This document shows positions 33,061-41,668 of a stretch of DNA of 64,000 bases, piece after piece; position 1 is the stretch's first letter, and each line of letters opens with the position of its first letter. The notes beneath the pieces were generated by a model. It searched no databases and was not told the origin of the DNA. It was given only the letters and a program-made list of their open reading frames with translations. The DNA is from JAHBVL01 sp963712055 (GTDB lineage Bacteria > Chloroflexota > Chloroflexia > Thermomicrobiales > UBA6265): contig CAVQGN010000003.1 in NCBI GenBank assembly GCA_963712055.1, forward strand, positions 496,001 through 560,000. Reading direction: 5' to 3'. The position numbers were made by a program, and so were the translations under genes.

Positions 33061-34098
33061 TCATCCGACCCTCATCTCCGCGACATCAACCGGCATCCCT
33101 CGTTCAACCGCGGCCACGCACGCCATCACTACCGCCAGGCTCTTCAGATTGTCGAGACCGGTGTGCACAGGCACCGGGCCACCATGCAAAGCGGCCACGA
33201 ACGCATTCAACGATCCTTGCAAATCAAGTGTCGCCGCTGGTTCAAGCGGGAGAACTGAAGGCTCAGCGCCGTAGAGCTGCTGATGGACCACGTCCGTGTG
33301 TGGATCATCGACACCACCATCGGTCCACAGTCGCCCATGCTCACCTTCGAATTCCCACCAGGCGCTCCAGGACGTCCGATCGCCATGAGTCGCACCACTC
33401 CCTTCGTAGCGAATTGGTGTGCCATCCTCGAGTTCGAGCAGGATCGCACAAGCGGGGTCATGGCGATACGGACTATCCGGCACTCGCCACGACCGTGCAT
33501 ACACCCTGGCGATCTCCATTCCGGTTAGAAATCGAACGAGATCCCAGTGATGAATGGTCATATCGATGATGTAGGGATGGCGCATCAGATAGCGAAAGTT
33601 GTCCGCTTCGTAGAAGAGCCGCATGTCCTCCTGGCAATATCCCTTGATCGCCACTACCGGTCCGATAGCGCCACTATCCAGAGCAGCTTTCAATGTCAAC
33701 ATCGGCGGGCGATAACGATAGTTCTGACTGACCACCATCAACGTATCGGTCGATTCCGCGAGATCAACTATGCTACGTGCATCATCAAGCGAAATCGCCA
33801 ATGGTTTTTCCATAAGCACTGGTATTTGTCGAGCGAAAGCGCTACCAGCGACAGTCGCGTGCGTATCTGGCGGCGTAGCGACGATTATTGCGTCGATCGC
33901 TGTTTGATCCAAAGCGGTTTCGAGCTCCCCATAGAGTTGATCGTCGTCGAGTCCCAATTCTGCCGCAATCGCGGAACGGCGCTGCGAGACCGGTTCGACG
34001 ATCGCCGCCAGCTTTACCCCTGGTTGATCGACCAGCAGCCGCGCCCAACGTGGTCCCCAGCTTCCCAACCCCACCACCGCAAACCTAATCGGTCTCAT
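33061..34098 (-). CDS. Gfo/Idh/MocA-family NAD(P)-dependent oxidoreductase
   Basis: 345 residues. The N-terminal Rossmann domain opens with FAVVGLGSWGPRWARLL, and the family catalytic motif is seen as LMEKPLAIS (the EKP lysine). After the nucleotide domain comes the beta-sheet domain with DMTIHHWDLVRFLTG, providing the conserved His-Trp-Asp that faces the substrate. Members oxidise or reduce sugars, inositols or related polyols. It is the last gene of a six-gene operon and overlaps the fourth acetyltransferase by 4 nt, which suggests that the acetyltransferases act in a shared pathway, possibly on an amino-sugar or amino-acid compound (inference). Confidence 0.9.
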   Translation of the reverse strand: MRPIRFAVVGLGSWGPRWARLLVDQPGVKLAAIVEPVSQRRSAIAAELGLDDDQLYGELETALDQTAIDAIIVATPPDTHATVAGSAFARQIPVLMEKPLAISLDDARSIVDLAESTDTLMVVSQNYRYRPPMLTLKAALDSGAIGPVVAIKGYCQEDMRLFYEADNFRYLMRHPYIIDMTIHHWDLVRFLTGMEIARVYARSWRVPDSPYRHDPACAILLELEDGTPIRYEGSGATHGDRTSWSAWWEFEGEHGRLWTDGGVDDPHTDVVHQQLYGAEPSVLPLEPAATLDLQGSLNAFVAALHGGPVPVHTGLDNLKSLAVVMACVAAVERGMPVDVAEMRVG

Positions 34099-35318
34099 TC
34101 CGCTTGCCTCCGCGCGGCATCACGCGCTGCTCGCCACTCCGATGCCAGGAGATCAAACATCCATGCGCCACAGACGCCGTCTGGTCCAAAGGCATCCCAG
34201 GCGAGATAGCCGGCATCTCGGTATCCCTGTTTCCGGACCGCCGCCGCAGATCGAGGATTAGTTTCCGAAACGTACGCGTAAATGGCGTGGAGACCCAGTG
34301 TGTCGAACGCATATTCGAGCAAGAGATGCTTGGCTTCGGTCCCGAAACCGGACCCCCGATACCTCGGTTGGAAGAGTTCGCTTGTCGTTTCCGCCGTTTT
34401 TGCAACCCAGCTGATCCCGAGCAAACCATTGATCCCGATCACCTCGTCTGTCTTGCGATCGATGATCGCGAAGCGGAGCGCGGAGGGAGGATCATCCTCA
34501 GCGGTCTTCTTCAAGCTCGCCGCCATCGCCGGTCCATTGGCCACCCAGCGACCTTCGGGAAAGTGAATCTCCGTTTCCTCGACCGCCCAGCGGGCAACCT
34601 TGCTTGTATCCGCAGTGTCGAACGGCGCGAGGTATATCCGCTCACCGACCACCATCGCCCGATCGATCCGATCGTCGGGAGCCATGTGTGAGGAGTGGCT
34701 AGCCGGCGCGCGAACCTCGCGATCGACCACACCGTCGACTCCAACCGGCGGTGGACCCAGTTTCTCGATCCAGACCGGGTTGAACACCTGGTAAACGAGT
34801 TCATCCTTCCTCTGCCCATCAACCAGCAGCCATTCCCGGAAACGGCATGAAACGCGACCTCCATGTCGCTCGACGGTGGCGTGAGTCTGCGGTCGCCCGT
34901 CGGGACCACGGAACTCGATCACCTGCACATTCCGCTCACAGATCGTCCAGGTCAGGAGGAGGTCGAGCATCTCGGCCATAGACCGATCCTGATCTCCATC
35001 GCTCAGCAGAGAGTCGACATGGAGGTCGAAAAAGACATACCGCCACCCGCCCATGCTCATGTCGACCGAACCAACTGGCCGGTCGTCATCTCGGCGGCAG
35101 GCAAGGAGGAGTTGTTGTTTCTCCTCGGCCCAGATCCCTTTGTCGAGCCGTTCGGCGATTTCCTTGTCCACGACTTCCGCCGGAACCGGAAACGGGGATT
35201 TTCGCCAGATCGGAGCGGTCGTGCCATCACCTGGCTCGATCGGACGGAAATAGAGGGTTGGCCCAACTAGAAACGTCTGGCCCTCGCTTCGTGGATGGCG
35301 CTTTTCATCCTTGTTCAT
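34095..35318 (-). CDS. Tandem double-GNAT acetyltransferase, paralogue 4
   Basis: 407 residues from an ATG with GGAGAG eight bases upstream, overlapping the stop of paralogue 3. The C-terminal ~180 residues are a RimJ/RimL-type GNAT: a RIYLAPFDTADTSKVARW first strand, FAIIDRKTDEVIGING, and the acetyl-CoA loop YRGSGFGTEAKHLLLEYAF, ending YVSETNPRSAAAVRKQGY. The N-terminal ~200 residues start with a similar GPTLYFRPIEPGD strand and appear to be a degenerate second GNAT without a clear CoA loop. It is most like paralogue 3, roughly two-thirds identical by eye in the N-terminal half. RimL-type enzymes acetylate protein N-termini, antibiotics or small amines; the target is unknown. Confidence 0.8.
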   Translation of the reverse strand: MNKDEKRHPRSEGQTFLVGPTLYFRPIEPGDGTTAPIWRKSPFPVPAEVVDKEIAERLDKGIWAEEKQQLLLACRRDDDRPVGSVDMSMGGWRYVFFDLHVDSLLSDGDQDRSMAEMLDLLLTWTICERNVQVIEFRGPDGRPQTHATVERHGGRVSCRFREWLLVDGQRKDELVYQVFNPVWIEKLGPPPVGVDGVVDREVRAPASHSSHMAPDDRIDRAMVVGERIYLAPFDTADTSKVARWAVEETEIHFPEGRWVANGPAMAASLKKTAEDDPPSALRFAIIDRKTDEVIGINGLLGISWVAKTAETTSELFQPRYRGSGFGTEAKHLLLEYAFDTLGLHAIYAYVSETNPRSAAAVRKQGYRDAGYLAWDAFGPDGVCGAWMFDLLASEWRAARDAARRQAE

Positions 35319-36544
35319 GGACATCTCTCCAGCCTGATCGCGGAGGACCTCGCTTTTCGCCACTCTGTCGCCAGTAAGTCAAAAAGCCATGCGCCGCAGA
35401 ACCCTCCCGGCGAGAATTCATCCCACGCCAGGTAGCCAGCGTCGCGATACCCTTGTTTTCGTAGCGCGTTGGCGGAGCGTGGGTTCGTCTCAGATACACC
35501 GGAAACAATCGAGTGCAAACCTACTGTTTCGAACGCGTATCCGAGCAGAAGATGCTTGGCTTCGGTTCCCAGTCCGCTGTTGCGATGTTTCGGCTGAAAA
35601 AGCTCAGTCATCGTTTCACCGGTACGATTTACCCAATCGACGTCGAAGATGCCGTTGACACCAATTAACTCTCTCGTCTCACGGTCGACTATGGCAAAGA
35701 AGATGCGTTTGGGAAGCGTGCCATCTGTGGGTTTCTTGAAACTCTCACCATAGGCCAAGCCGTTTACCATCCACCGTCCTTCCGGGAAATGGATCTCCGT
35801 TTCCTCGATCGACCAGCGCTCAACCTTCTCCCCGTCCTCGGGATCGAACGGACGAAGGTAAACGCGGTCTCCAACCGCAAATGCTCCATCTGGTCGGTCC
35901 TCTTCCGAACAGCGGGTGCAAGGCTGGGCCGGACTGCGCACATCCCGTTCGACTGGACCTTCTTGATGATGAGGCGGGTGACCCAGTTTCTCAGCCCAGA
36001 ACGGGTTGAAAACCTGGTAGACGATCGCGTCCCGCCAAACCCCTTTCACCAACAAGCGCTCCCGGTATCGAGCAGCAACTCGACCTCCATGATTACTGAT
36101 AACGGCATTCGTGGCCGGTCGGCCAGCCGGTCCCAAAAGCTTGACCGTCATCACATTTCTCTCGCGAATCGTCCAGGTAAGCAGTAGGTCGATCATCTCC
36201 GCCATCAGTCGATCCTGTTCAGCGTCGGACAGAATAGGATCGACATGCAGATCAAATTCGACATATCGCCAGTTGCTCATGTCCAGGTCGGCAGACCCAA
36301 CAGGACGGTCATCACTCCGCCGACAGGCAAGGAGCAGTTGCTGCTTTATCTCGCTCATGATCCCTTTTTCAAGCCGTTCTCGTATCTCCTTGTCAACGAC
36401 TTCAGCTGGCACCGGGAACGGATTTTTCCGCCAGATCGGAGCCGACATGCCATCTCCGGGCTTGACCGGGCGAAAATAGAGAGTGTCTCCGACCAGGAAC
36501 TTCTGGCCCTCGCTTCGACGCGACGTTGTGATTTCGCTTGTCAT
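35315..36544 (-). CDS. Tandem double-GNAT acetyltransferase, paralogue 3
   Basis: 409 residues. The start is the ATG at 36544, giving an ATGA overlap with paralogue 2; the open frame extends a further 37 codons into that gene without meaning. The C-terminal GNAT has RVYLRPFDPEDGEKVERW and the CoA loop HRNSGLGTEAKHLLLGYAF; the N-terminal half has GDTLYFRPVKPGD and the QQLLLACRRSDDRPVGSAD strand shared with paralogue 4. The two are evidently a recent duplication. Its DVDWVNRTGETMTELFQP stretch contains the substrate-side strands. Confidence 0.8.
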   Translation of the reverse strand: MTSEITTSRRSEGQKFLVGDTLYFRPVKPGDGMSAPIWRKNPFPVPAEVVDKEIRERLEKGIMSEIKQQLLLACRRSDDRPVGSADLDMSNWRYVEFDLHVDPILSDAEQDRLMAEMIDLLLTWTIRERNVMTVKLLGPAGRPATNAVISNHGGRVAARYRERLLVKGVWRDAIVYQVFNPFWAEKLGHPPHHQEGPVERDVRSPAQPCTRCSEEDRPDGAFAVGDRVYLRPFDPEDGEKVERWSIEETEIHFPEGRWMVNGLAYGESFKKPTDGTLPKRIFFAIVDRETRELIGVNGIFDVDWVNRTGETMTELFQPKHRNSGLGTEAKHLLLGYAFETVGLHSIVSGVSETNPRSANALRKQGYRDAGYLAWDEFSPGGFCGAWLFDLLATEWRKARSSAIRLERCP

Positions 36545-37767
36545 GACAGCGTCTCCTGGGTTTTGATGGAACTGGAACGGAAAGCATGCCATTCCGAAGC
36601 GAGCAGGTCGAACGACCAGTAACCAGCCAGCCCACCAGCGGTGAAGGAGTCCCATGCGATCAAACCAGCTGGACGATAACCTTGTTTGCGAAGAGCGGCG
36701 GCTGAACGCGGATTCGTTTCGGCTACGAATGAATACACCATGTGCAACCCGAGGGCGTTGAATGCGTAGTCGAGCAGGAGCGTCTTCGCTTCCGTTCCGT
36801 ATCCCCTGTTGCGGACATCGCGATGGAAGAACTCAGTTTCGGTTACGGCATTTCCGTTAATCCAGTCGATGCTCTCAAAACCCACGGCGCCAATCAACTG
36901 ACTGGTCTCTTTCAAAGCGACAGCAAAACGAAGTACTTCTGGTGGATCGCTCTCGGACATGCTGAGGTGATGGGCGCCATAGGCATGACCGCTGACGACG
37001 ATGCGTCCTTCGGGATAGTGGAGTTCTGTTTCTTCGAGCGCCCACGAAGACACCTTACCGCCATCCTCTTTTCGAAATGGTCGCAGAACGAGACGCTCGC
37101 TAATCAGGCAGACGTCCGGCGGCCGGCCGTCGAGCGAAACCGGCGCTGTCGCGATCGGGAGCCGACCCGTTGGAAGCCCACGCTCCGCGTCGGGAACTGC
37201 GGGAGGATCGCCAAGCATCGAACGCCAGTAGGGACTAAAGAATTGATAGAAGACTCCATCCCGACGCTCTCCGCGCACCAGCAAACGCTCCCGGTGGCGG
37301 ACCGCCACCCGCCCTCCCATCTGCACGACCTTCGCCTCGAGACCCGGTCTGTCCGCCCGGTCGAACACCACCACGAACATTTCGCCCCGTTCCTCCAGCA
37401 TCCACGGAATCAGGATGTCGAGAATGGCGTCAGCAACATCTGCCTGCGCTTGTTCAGTCAAGAGTGGATCGATCGTCATTTTCACGTCAGACCAGCGGCC
37501 GTCTCGGGTTAGTGTTTCAACTGAACCAACTGCTACATCGTCGTCGAGCAGACACACAAGGAGGAAAAGACGGCTCTCCGAGGTATCAAGGTTTGTTTCG
37601 AGACGCTTCTGGAGTCGTTCATCGATAACCGGGACTGGAATGGGAAAGGGCGACGGATACCAGCGGACAGCCGTCGCGGCATCGCGGGGTTCGACCGGGC
37701 GGAGGTAAAGCGTTGGACCGGCAAGAAAGGCCTGACTTCGTCTGGCATCGGCCGAAGAGTCGTTCAC
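36541..37767 (-). CDS. Tandem double-GNAT acetyltransferase, paralogue 2
   Basis: 408 residues, start overlapping the stop of paralogue 1 by 4 nt. N-terminal degenerate GNAT with GPTLYLRPVEPRDAATA and LFLLVCLLDDDVAVGSVE; C-terminal GNAT with RLVLRPFRKEDGGKVSSW, the CoA loop VRNRGYGTEAKTLLLDYAF and VYSFVAETNPRSAAALRKQG. It is more divergent from paralogues 3 and 4 than those are from each other. No signal peptide or membrane segment is present, so all four act in the cytoplasm. Confidence 0.8.
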   Translation of the reverse strand: MNDSSADARRSQAFLAGPTLYLRPVEPRDAATAVRWYPSPFPIPVPVIDERLQKRLETNLDTSESRLFLLVCLLDDDVAVGSVETLTRDGRWSDVKMTIDPLLTEQAQADVADAILDILIPWMLEERGEMFVVVFDRADRPGLEAKVVQMGGRVAVRHRERLLVRGERRDGVFYQFFSPYWRSMLGDPPAVPDAERGLPTGRLPIATAPVSLDGRPPDVCLISERLVLRPFRKEDGGKVSSWALEETELHYPEGRIVVSGHAYGAHHLSMSESDPPEVLRFAVALKETSQLIGAVGFESIDWINGNAVTETEFFHRDVRNRGYGTEAKTLLLDYAFNALGLHMVYSFVAETNPRSAAALRKQGYRPAGLIAWDSFTAGGLAGYWSFDLLASEWHAFRSSSIKTQETLS

Positions 37768-38942
37768 CGTCGCGCGCTACGCCACTCGTCAGCAAGGAGA
37801 TCGAAAACCAAGTCGCCTGAAGGGATGCCGTGATGGAGACCCCGCCAGGGAATCGACCCGGCGTCACGATATCCCTGTCGGCGGAGCGCCGCCGCTGATC
37901 GATGGTTGATCTCCCAGACGAACGAACGAACCGCATGCAGGCCGAGACGATCGAACGCATACGAGAGCAACAGGTGTTTCGCCTCGGTGCCGTACCCAAC
38001 GCCTCTGAATTCAGGTCGCAGCAGATGGGTGCCGGTTTCTGCCGTCCGGTTGACAAGATCGATCTCGATCAGATCGTTCGTGCCGATCAGCTCGTCCGTA
38101 TCCCGCCGGACGATGGCAAACGCCACATTCTCCGGGGGCTCAGAATCACTGCTGCTTCGATAGCGCTGCACCGACACACTGCCGCTGCGAGGCCAGCGAG
38201 TATCGTGCCAGGTCTCTGATTCCTCGAGTGCGGCTTGCGCAAACGCGGCAGCATCCTCCGCTCGCACCGCCCGCAGGTAAACGCGCTCTCCAAGCGCGAT
38301 AGCGCCATCTGGCGGAGAATCGATGACTGGCCAGTTACGCGGGGCCGGCGATCGTACCTCACGGTCGGGAGGCCCTTCCGGCGAAAATGTCGGTAACCCA
38401 TGACGCTCCAACGCAATCATATTGAACAGTCCGTATCCGACGCTATCAGTCCGTCGTCCGTCGACCAGCACGGCTTCACGAAGTCGAAAGCATCGATGAG
38501 CACCAATCTCAGCCATCGCCGCTTCGACTTCCGGTGAGCCGTCTGGAGCCTCGACGAATGCCGCCATTCCTCCCCTTTCCGCAGTCAGGAAGGGCATGGC
38601 GACGGTCAGGATCTCGGCACGGATTGCTCCCACTTGACCTGGGTCGAGCATCGGCGACAGGAATACCGTGACCAAGATCCACTGCCAGTCTTCGGTCCAG
38701 ACCGTGAGGGAGCCGAGAATCTTCCCATCGTTGTTGCGGCAGGCAACGAGTAGATAGCTGCCGCCGCCGCTCGCGGCAATGCGATCGGAGACGAGCTCGT
38801 CAGCTGCTTGTTCGGGTGACCGGATCCAGGGGGATGGTCGCCACCAAGCTTCCGTGGAGGCATCCTCTGTCTCGAGCCCGCGCAGATGGAGTGTTGGCCC
38901 TATCAGGAAAGATGGAAAACCCTGCTTCGTCTCGTCGATCAT
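37764..38942 (-). CDS. Tandem double-GNAT acetyltransferase, paralogue 1
   Basis: About 392 residues. The ATG at 38942 overlaps the stop of the upstream racemase-like gene by 4 nt, and the frame beyond it is not conserved. N-terminal part: GPTLHLRGLETEDASTEAW and SYLLVACRNNDGKILGSLT; C-terminal GNAT: RVYLRAVRAEDAAAFAQAA and CoA loop FRGVGYGTEAKHLLLSYAF. It is the most divergent of the four. No Shine-Dalgarno sequence precedes it, so its translation probably depends on coupling to the gene in front. Confidence 0.8.
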   Translation of the reverse strand: MIDETKQGFPSFLIGPTLHLRGLETEDASTEAWWRPSPWIRSPEQAADELVSDRIAASGGGSYLLVACRNNDGKILGSLTVWTEDWQWILVTVFLSPMLDPGQVGAIRAEILTVAMPFLTAERGGMAAFVEAPDGSPEVEAAMAEIGAHRCFRLREAVLVDGRRTDSVGYGLFNMIALERHGLPTFSPEGPPDREVRSPAPRNWPVIDSPPDGAIALGERVYLRAVRAEDAAAFAQAALEESETWHDTRWPRSGSVSVQRYRSSSDSEPPENVAFAIVRRDTDELIGTNDLIEIDLVNRTAETGTHLLRPEFRGVGYGTEAKHLLLSYAFDRLGLHAVRSFVWEINHRSAAALRRQGYRDAGSIPWRGLHHGIPSGDLVFDLLADEWRSARR

Positions 38943-39670
38943 CTGGAGGCATCTCCCGGTAGTGATTGAAGATACTTGGCTGAACGCTCCAATCCAGCCA
39001 AGTGGAGAGTTAACCATGCTCCTGCAAAATTACTGGTGATTACGTTTTTACCATACCGTCTCGCGATAGCCGGAATCGATTCGACCACATGCCAGTTCGT
39101 GCAAGAAACGAAAATCGTATCGGTCTGCTCCATTTCCATCGTTTCGAGCAATGCGACGGCATCGGCAGGACCGAGACGGCCGATTTCGGGATCGGTCTCG
39201 CACCCGAGACCAGCAATATCGACAACGTCAAATCCATGGGCTTCGAAGAATGCTCTTTCGATCGCGTTCAGCTCCGGCAGATAGGGAGTGGCGATCGCCA
39301 ATCGCTTCGAACCCGTTGCGCTCATCATATCGAGAACAGCAGTGGCAGTGGTGGTGGCAGGAAGGTCACTCGCTGTGTGAATACGGGCGATCAATTCCTG
39401 ATCCCAACCTGGTCCATTCACCAAACTTCCGGTCGTGCATGCGAACACGATCACATCCACTCCAGCCCAGGTCAGGAGTGTTGCAGCCTGTTCGAGTGAA
39501 TCATCGGCGAGCATCTCGACGAGGGCGTCTGGTGTCACCTCTCCACGCGGAAGGAGAATCGGCGAAGGATAGACCTGTACCCCGTCCGGCATCAAGCGTT
39601 GATACTCCGGCAGTGCGCCAGTATCCGTTGCGAGCGTGATCAATCCGATACGGGCGAGTTCTCCATACAT
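38939..39670 (-). CDS. Asp/Glu racemase superfamily (maleate isomerase/arylmalonate decarboxylase-like)
   Basis: 243 residues. Two half-sites carry the paired cysteines of this superfamily: VFACTTGSLVNG (about residue 78) and FVSCTNWHVVE (about residue 190). The opening ARIGLITLATDT and the LAIATPYLPELNAIER strand match the maleate cis-trans isomerase/arylmalonate decarboxylase branch rather than classic glutamate racemase. The reaction is a Cys-based proton transfer or isomerisation of a dicarboxylate. It is the first gene of the six-gene minus-strand operon that continues through four GNAT paralogues to a Gfo/Idh/MocA oxidoreductase, and it is divergent from the HpaI-type aldolase gene. Confidence 0.85.
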   Translation of the reverse strand: MYGELARIGLITLATDTGALPEYQRLMPDGVQVYPSPILLPRGEVTPDALVEMLADDSLEQAATLLTWAGVDVIVFACTTGSLVNGPGWDQELIARIHTASDLPATTTATAVLDMMSATGSKRLAIATPYLPELNAIERAFFEAHGFDVVDIAGLGCETDPEIGRLGPADAVALLETMEMEQTDTIFVSCTNWHVVESIPAIARRYGKNVITSNFAGAWLTLHLAGLERSAKYLQSLPGDASR

Positions 39671-39769
39671 AGCGGTTCAGGATAGCAGTCCGAACCGCTC
39701 GGAACCCGGTGGGGACGTTCGGACTTACAATGGAATCCTGTTCGCACGTTACAAGAGGAAGGCACGGCA

Positions 39770-40600
39770 ATGCGGAAGAACCATGTCAAACAGCGACTGG
39801 CCGCTGGTGAACCGTCGATCGGAACCTGGCTTGGGATTCCGAGTCCGGAAAGCGCTGAGTTCGTGGCCCAACTCGGATTCGACTGGCTGAACATCGATTC
39901 GGAGCACAGTCCGATCGACATCCGCACGACCAGTCAGATGTTCGGCGCTATCGCCGGAGCCGGAGTCGCACCGATGGTCCGGATCCCCTGGAACCATCCT
40001 GAGAACTTCAAGCGCGTTCTTGATGCTGGCGCCTGGGGGATTGTGGTACCGATGGTCAATAGCAAGGAAGAAGCGGAGCGGGCTGTCGAAGCCACCTACT
40101 ATCCGCCCAAGGGGAACCGGAGTGTCGGTGGCGGGATGACGGGGCTCCGCTTTGACTCCACCGGCGCCGAATATCTGCGCCATGCTGACGAGGAAATCTT
40201 GCTTGTTCTGCAGATCGAGCATATCGATGCCGTCGAACGGTGTGACGAAATTCTTGGTATGGAGGGCGTCGGCGCCTGCTTCATCGGTCCCAATGATCTG
40301 GCCGCGTCGATGGGGATCGGTCTCGGTGTTCCGCTCGAAAGCGAAGACCCGCGCATGATCGAAGCGATCGCCCACGTTCAGAAAACGGCAAAATCGGTGG
40401 GTGTCGCTCCCGGGATCCATTGTTCCGGCGCGGATGGAGTCAACCAGCGTATCGAAGAGGGCTTCCAGTTCATGGCACTCGCAAGCGAGCTGAAGTACAT
40501 GGTCGGAGGCCTTGCCGCTGATATCAGCAAACTCAACTGGACCCGATCGGAGCGGTCGAACACGGGTGAAGCCGTCGGCGCAGGCGCCGTTCGGTATTAG
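39770..40600 (+). CDS. HpcH/HpaI-family class II pyruvate aldolase
   Basis: 276 residues, TIM-barrel aldolase that cleaves or forms 2-keto-3-deoxy or 4-hydroxy-2-oxo acids with pyruvate. Landmarks are GTWLGIPSPESAEFVAQLGFD, the WLNIDSEHSPIDI catalytic segment, metal ligand glutamate in LVLQIEHIDAVE, metal ligand aspartate in GPNDLAASMGI, and the YYPPKGNRSVGGG loop. Substrate could be 2-keto-3-deoxy-rhamnonate/glucarate or 4-hydroxy-2-oxoheptanedioate. It is divergent from the racemase/GNAT operon with 99 nt between start codons, which suggests shared control and a common catabolic theme (inference). Confidence 0.9.
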   Translation: MRKNHVKQRLAAGEPSIGTWLGIPSPESAEFVAQLGFDWLNIDSEHSPIDIRTTSQMFGAIAGAGVAPMVRIPWNHPENFKRVLDAGAWGIVVPMVNSKEEAERAVEATYYPPKGNRSVGGGMTGLRFDSTGAEYLRHADEEILLVLQIEHIDAVERCDEILGMEGVGACFIGPNDLAASMGIGLGVPLESEDPRMIEAIAHVQKTAKSVGVAPGIHCSGADGVNQRIEEGFQFMALASELKYMVGGLAADISKLNWTRSERSNTGEAVGAGAVRY

Positions 40601-40659
40601 GCTGGATCGTAGTAACGCAACTTGTGCCCACCCTCGATGCGCCGAGACGGACGGATAAA

Positions 40660-40682
40660 GGAGAGGCCACACGGGCCTCTCC
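40660..40682. terminator. Hairpin downstream of the HpaI-type aldolase gene
   Basis: A perfect 9-bp stem, GGAGAGGCC (40660-40668) with GGCCTCTCC (40674-40682), with a 5-nt loop, 60 nt after the stop codon. A U-tract is absent, so termination is plausible but not assured. The rest of 40601-40810 shows nothing clear. Confidence 0.45.
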
Positions 40683-40810
40683 ACCGTGAAGGGCTTTGGT
40701 CTTGCGCACGGCGACCACACCTTGCGTTCCGGACTGCCGTCCGCCACCATTGAACCGATGAGGCGGATGCTTCGTCCGCTTCGATTCAGAGGTCACCCCG
40801 AACTCACCCT

Positions 40811-41668
40811 ATGAATGCTGGTCGACGTCCGCTACTTGCTCTGCTCGTCCTGGTGATAATTGGTGCCGGGTTGACCTTTACGATGCAGCTCTATCAGGGT
40901 CGCACCATCCGCGGGCTGCTCGGCGATCGGCCACCCAACCTTTACTACCGCGAACTCGAGCCGGACCTCCTCGATGACTACGGTGATGTGATCGGCATTG
41001 CTCACAACGCTGGCGACAGTCACACAACCATCGATCTCGCCCGAGCGGTCAACAACGACGGCATCGAGATCGACGTCATCGCTCTCAGCGATGGACTCTA
41101 TGCCGCTCACAACAGCATTCCCGTCTGGATCGGGCATCCGGACACACAGCCGCTTACCCTTGACGAATCATGGGCAGAGACTGCGGATATCGAAGTCGTT
41201 CAACTTGATTTGAAAAGCACCGCTTCCCGAGATATTTCTCGGTTTCTTTCGTGGCTGGATGGAAACTTATCGGACGACGGCCGTCTGATCATGGTCTCGA
41301 CACGCACCGTTGCCGTTCTGGCGCAGCTTCAACGGGAGCATCCCCAGGTCGTCCGGTTGCTCAGCATCGGTACAGCAGCCGAACTCGAGCGCTTTCAGTC
41401 GAGCGATACCGCATTTACGATGACCGACGGTGTGGCGATCCGCGAACCACTGCTGAATGAATCGAGCGCTGCCTGGCTCCACGACCATGACCTAATGATC
41501 GTCGCCTGGCCAGTGGAAAGTGTCGAAGTCCTGAACCGCTTGGTCCAGCTGGAAGTCGACGCCGTCACCACCGACAATCTCGCCATCCTGGAGTTGCTCA
41601 GCACCGAGATCGGACCGGAGTCTGACGAGATTTCCCAGCCCGCGACACCGGGATTCAGGATCGCCTAA
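40811..41668 (+). CDS. Membrane-anchored GDPD/PI-PLC-like phosphodiesterase-fold protein
   Basis: 285 residues with an N-terminal membrane anchor (PLLALLVLVIIGAGLTFTM). The outer part looks like a divergent glycerophosphodiester phosphodiesterase barrel: AHNAGDS replaces the usual HRG, NDGIEIDV gives the Glu-x-Asp metal pair, and LYAAHNS the second histidine. The usual EN(T) motif after HRG is missing. It may be a phosphodiesterase of altered specificity or an inactive relative. Its stop overlaps that of the convergent canonical GDPD gene by two bases, so two members of one superfamily face each other here. Confidence 0.65.
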   Translation: MNAGRRPLLALLVLVIIGAGLTFTMQLYQGRTIRGLLGDRPPNLYYRELEPDLLDDYGDVIGIAHNAGDSHTTIDLARAVNNDGIEIDVIALSDGLYAAHNSIPVWIGHPDTQPLTLDESWAETADIEVVQLDLKSTASRDISRFLSWLDGNLSDDGRLIMVSTRTVAVLAQLQREHPQVVRLLSIGTAAELERFQSSDTAFTMTDGVAIREPLLNESSAAWLHDHDLMIVAWPVESVEVLNRLVQLEVDAVTTDNLAILELLSTEIGPESDEISQPATPGFRIA

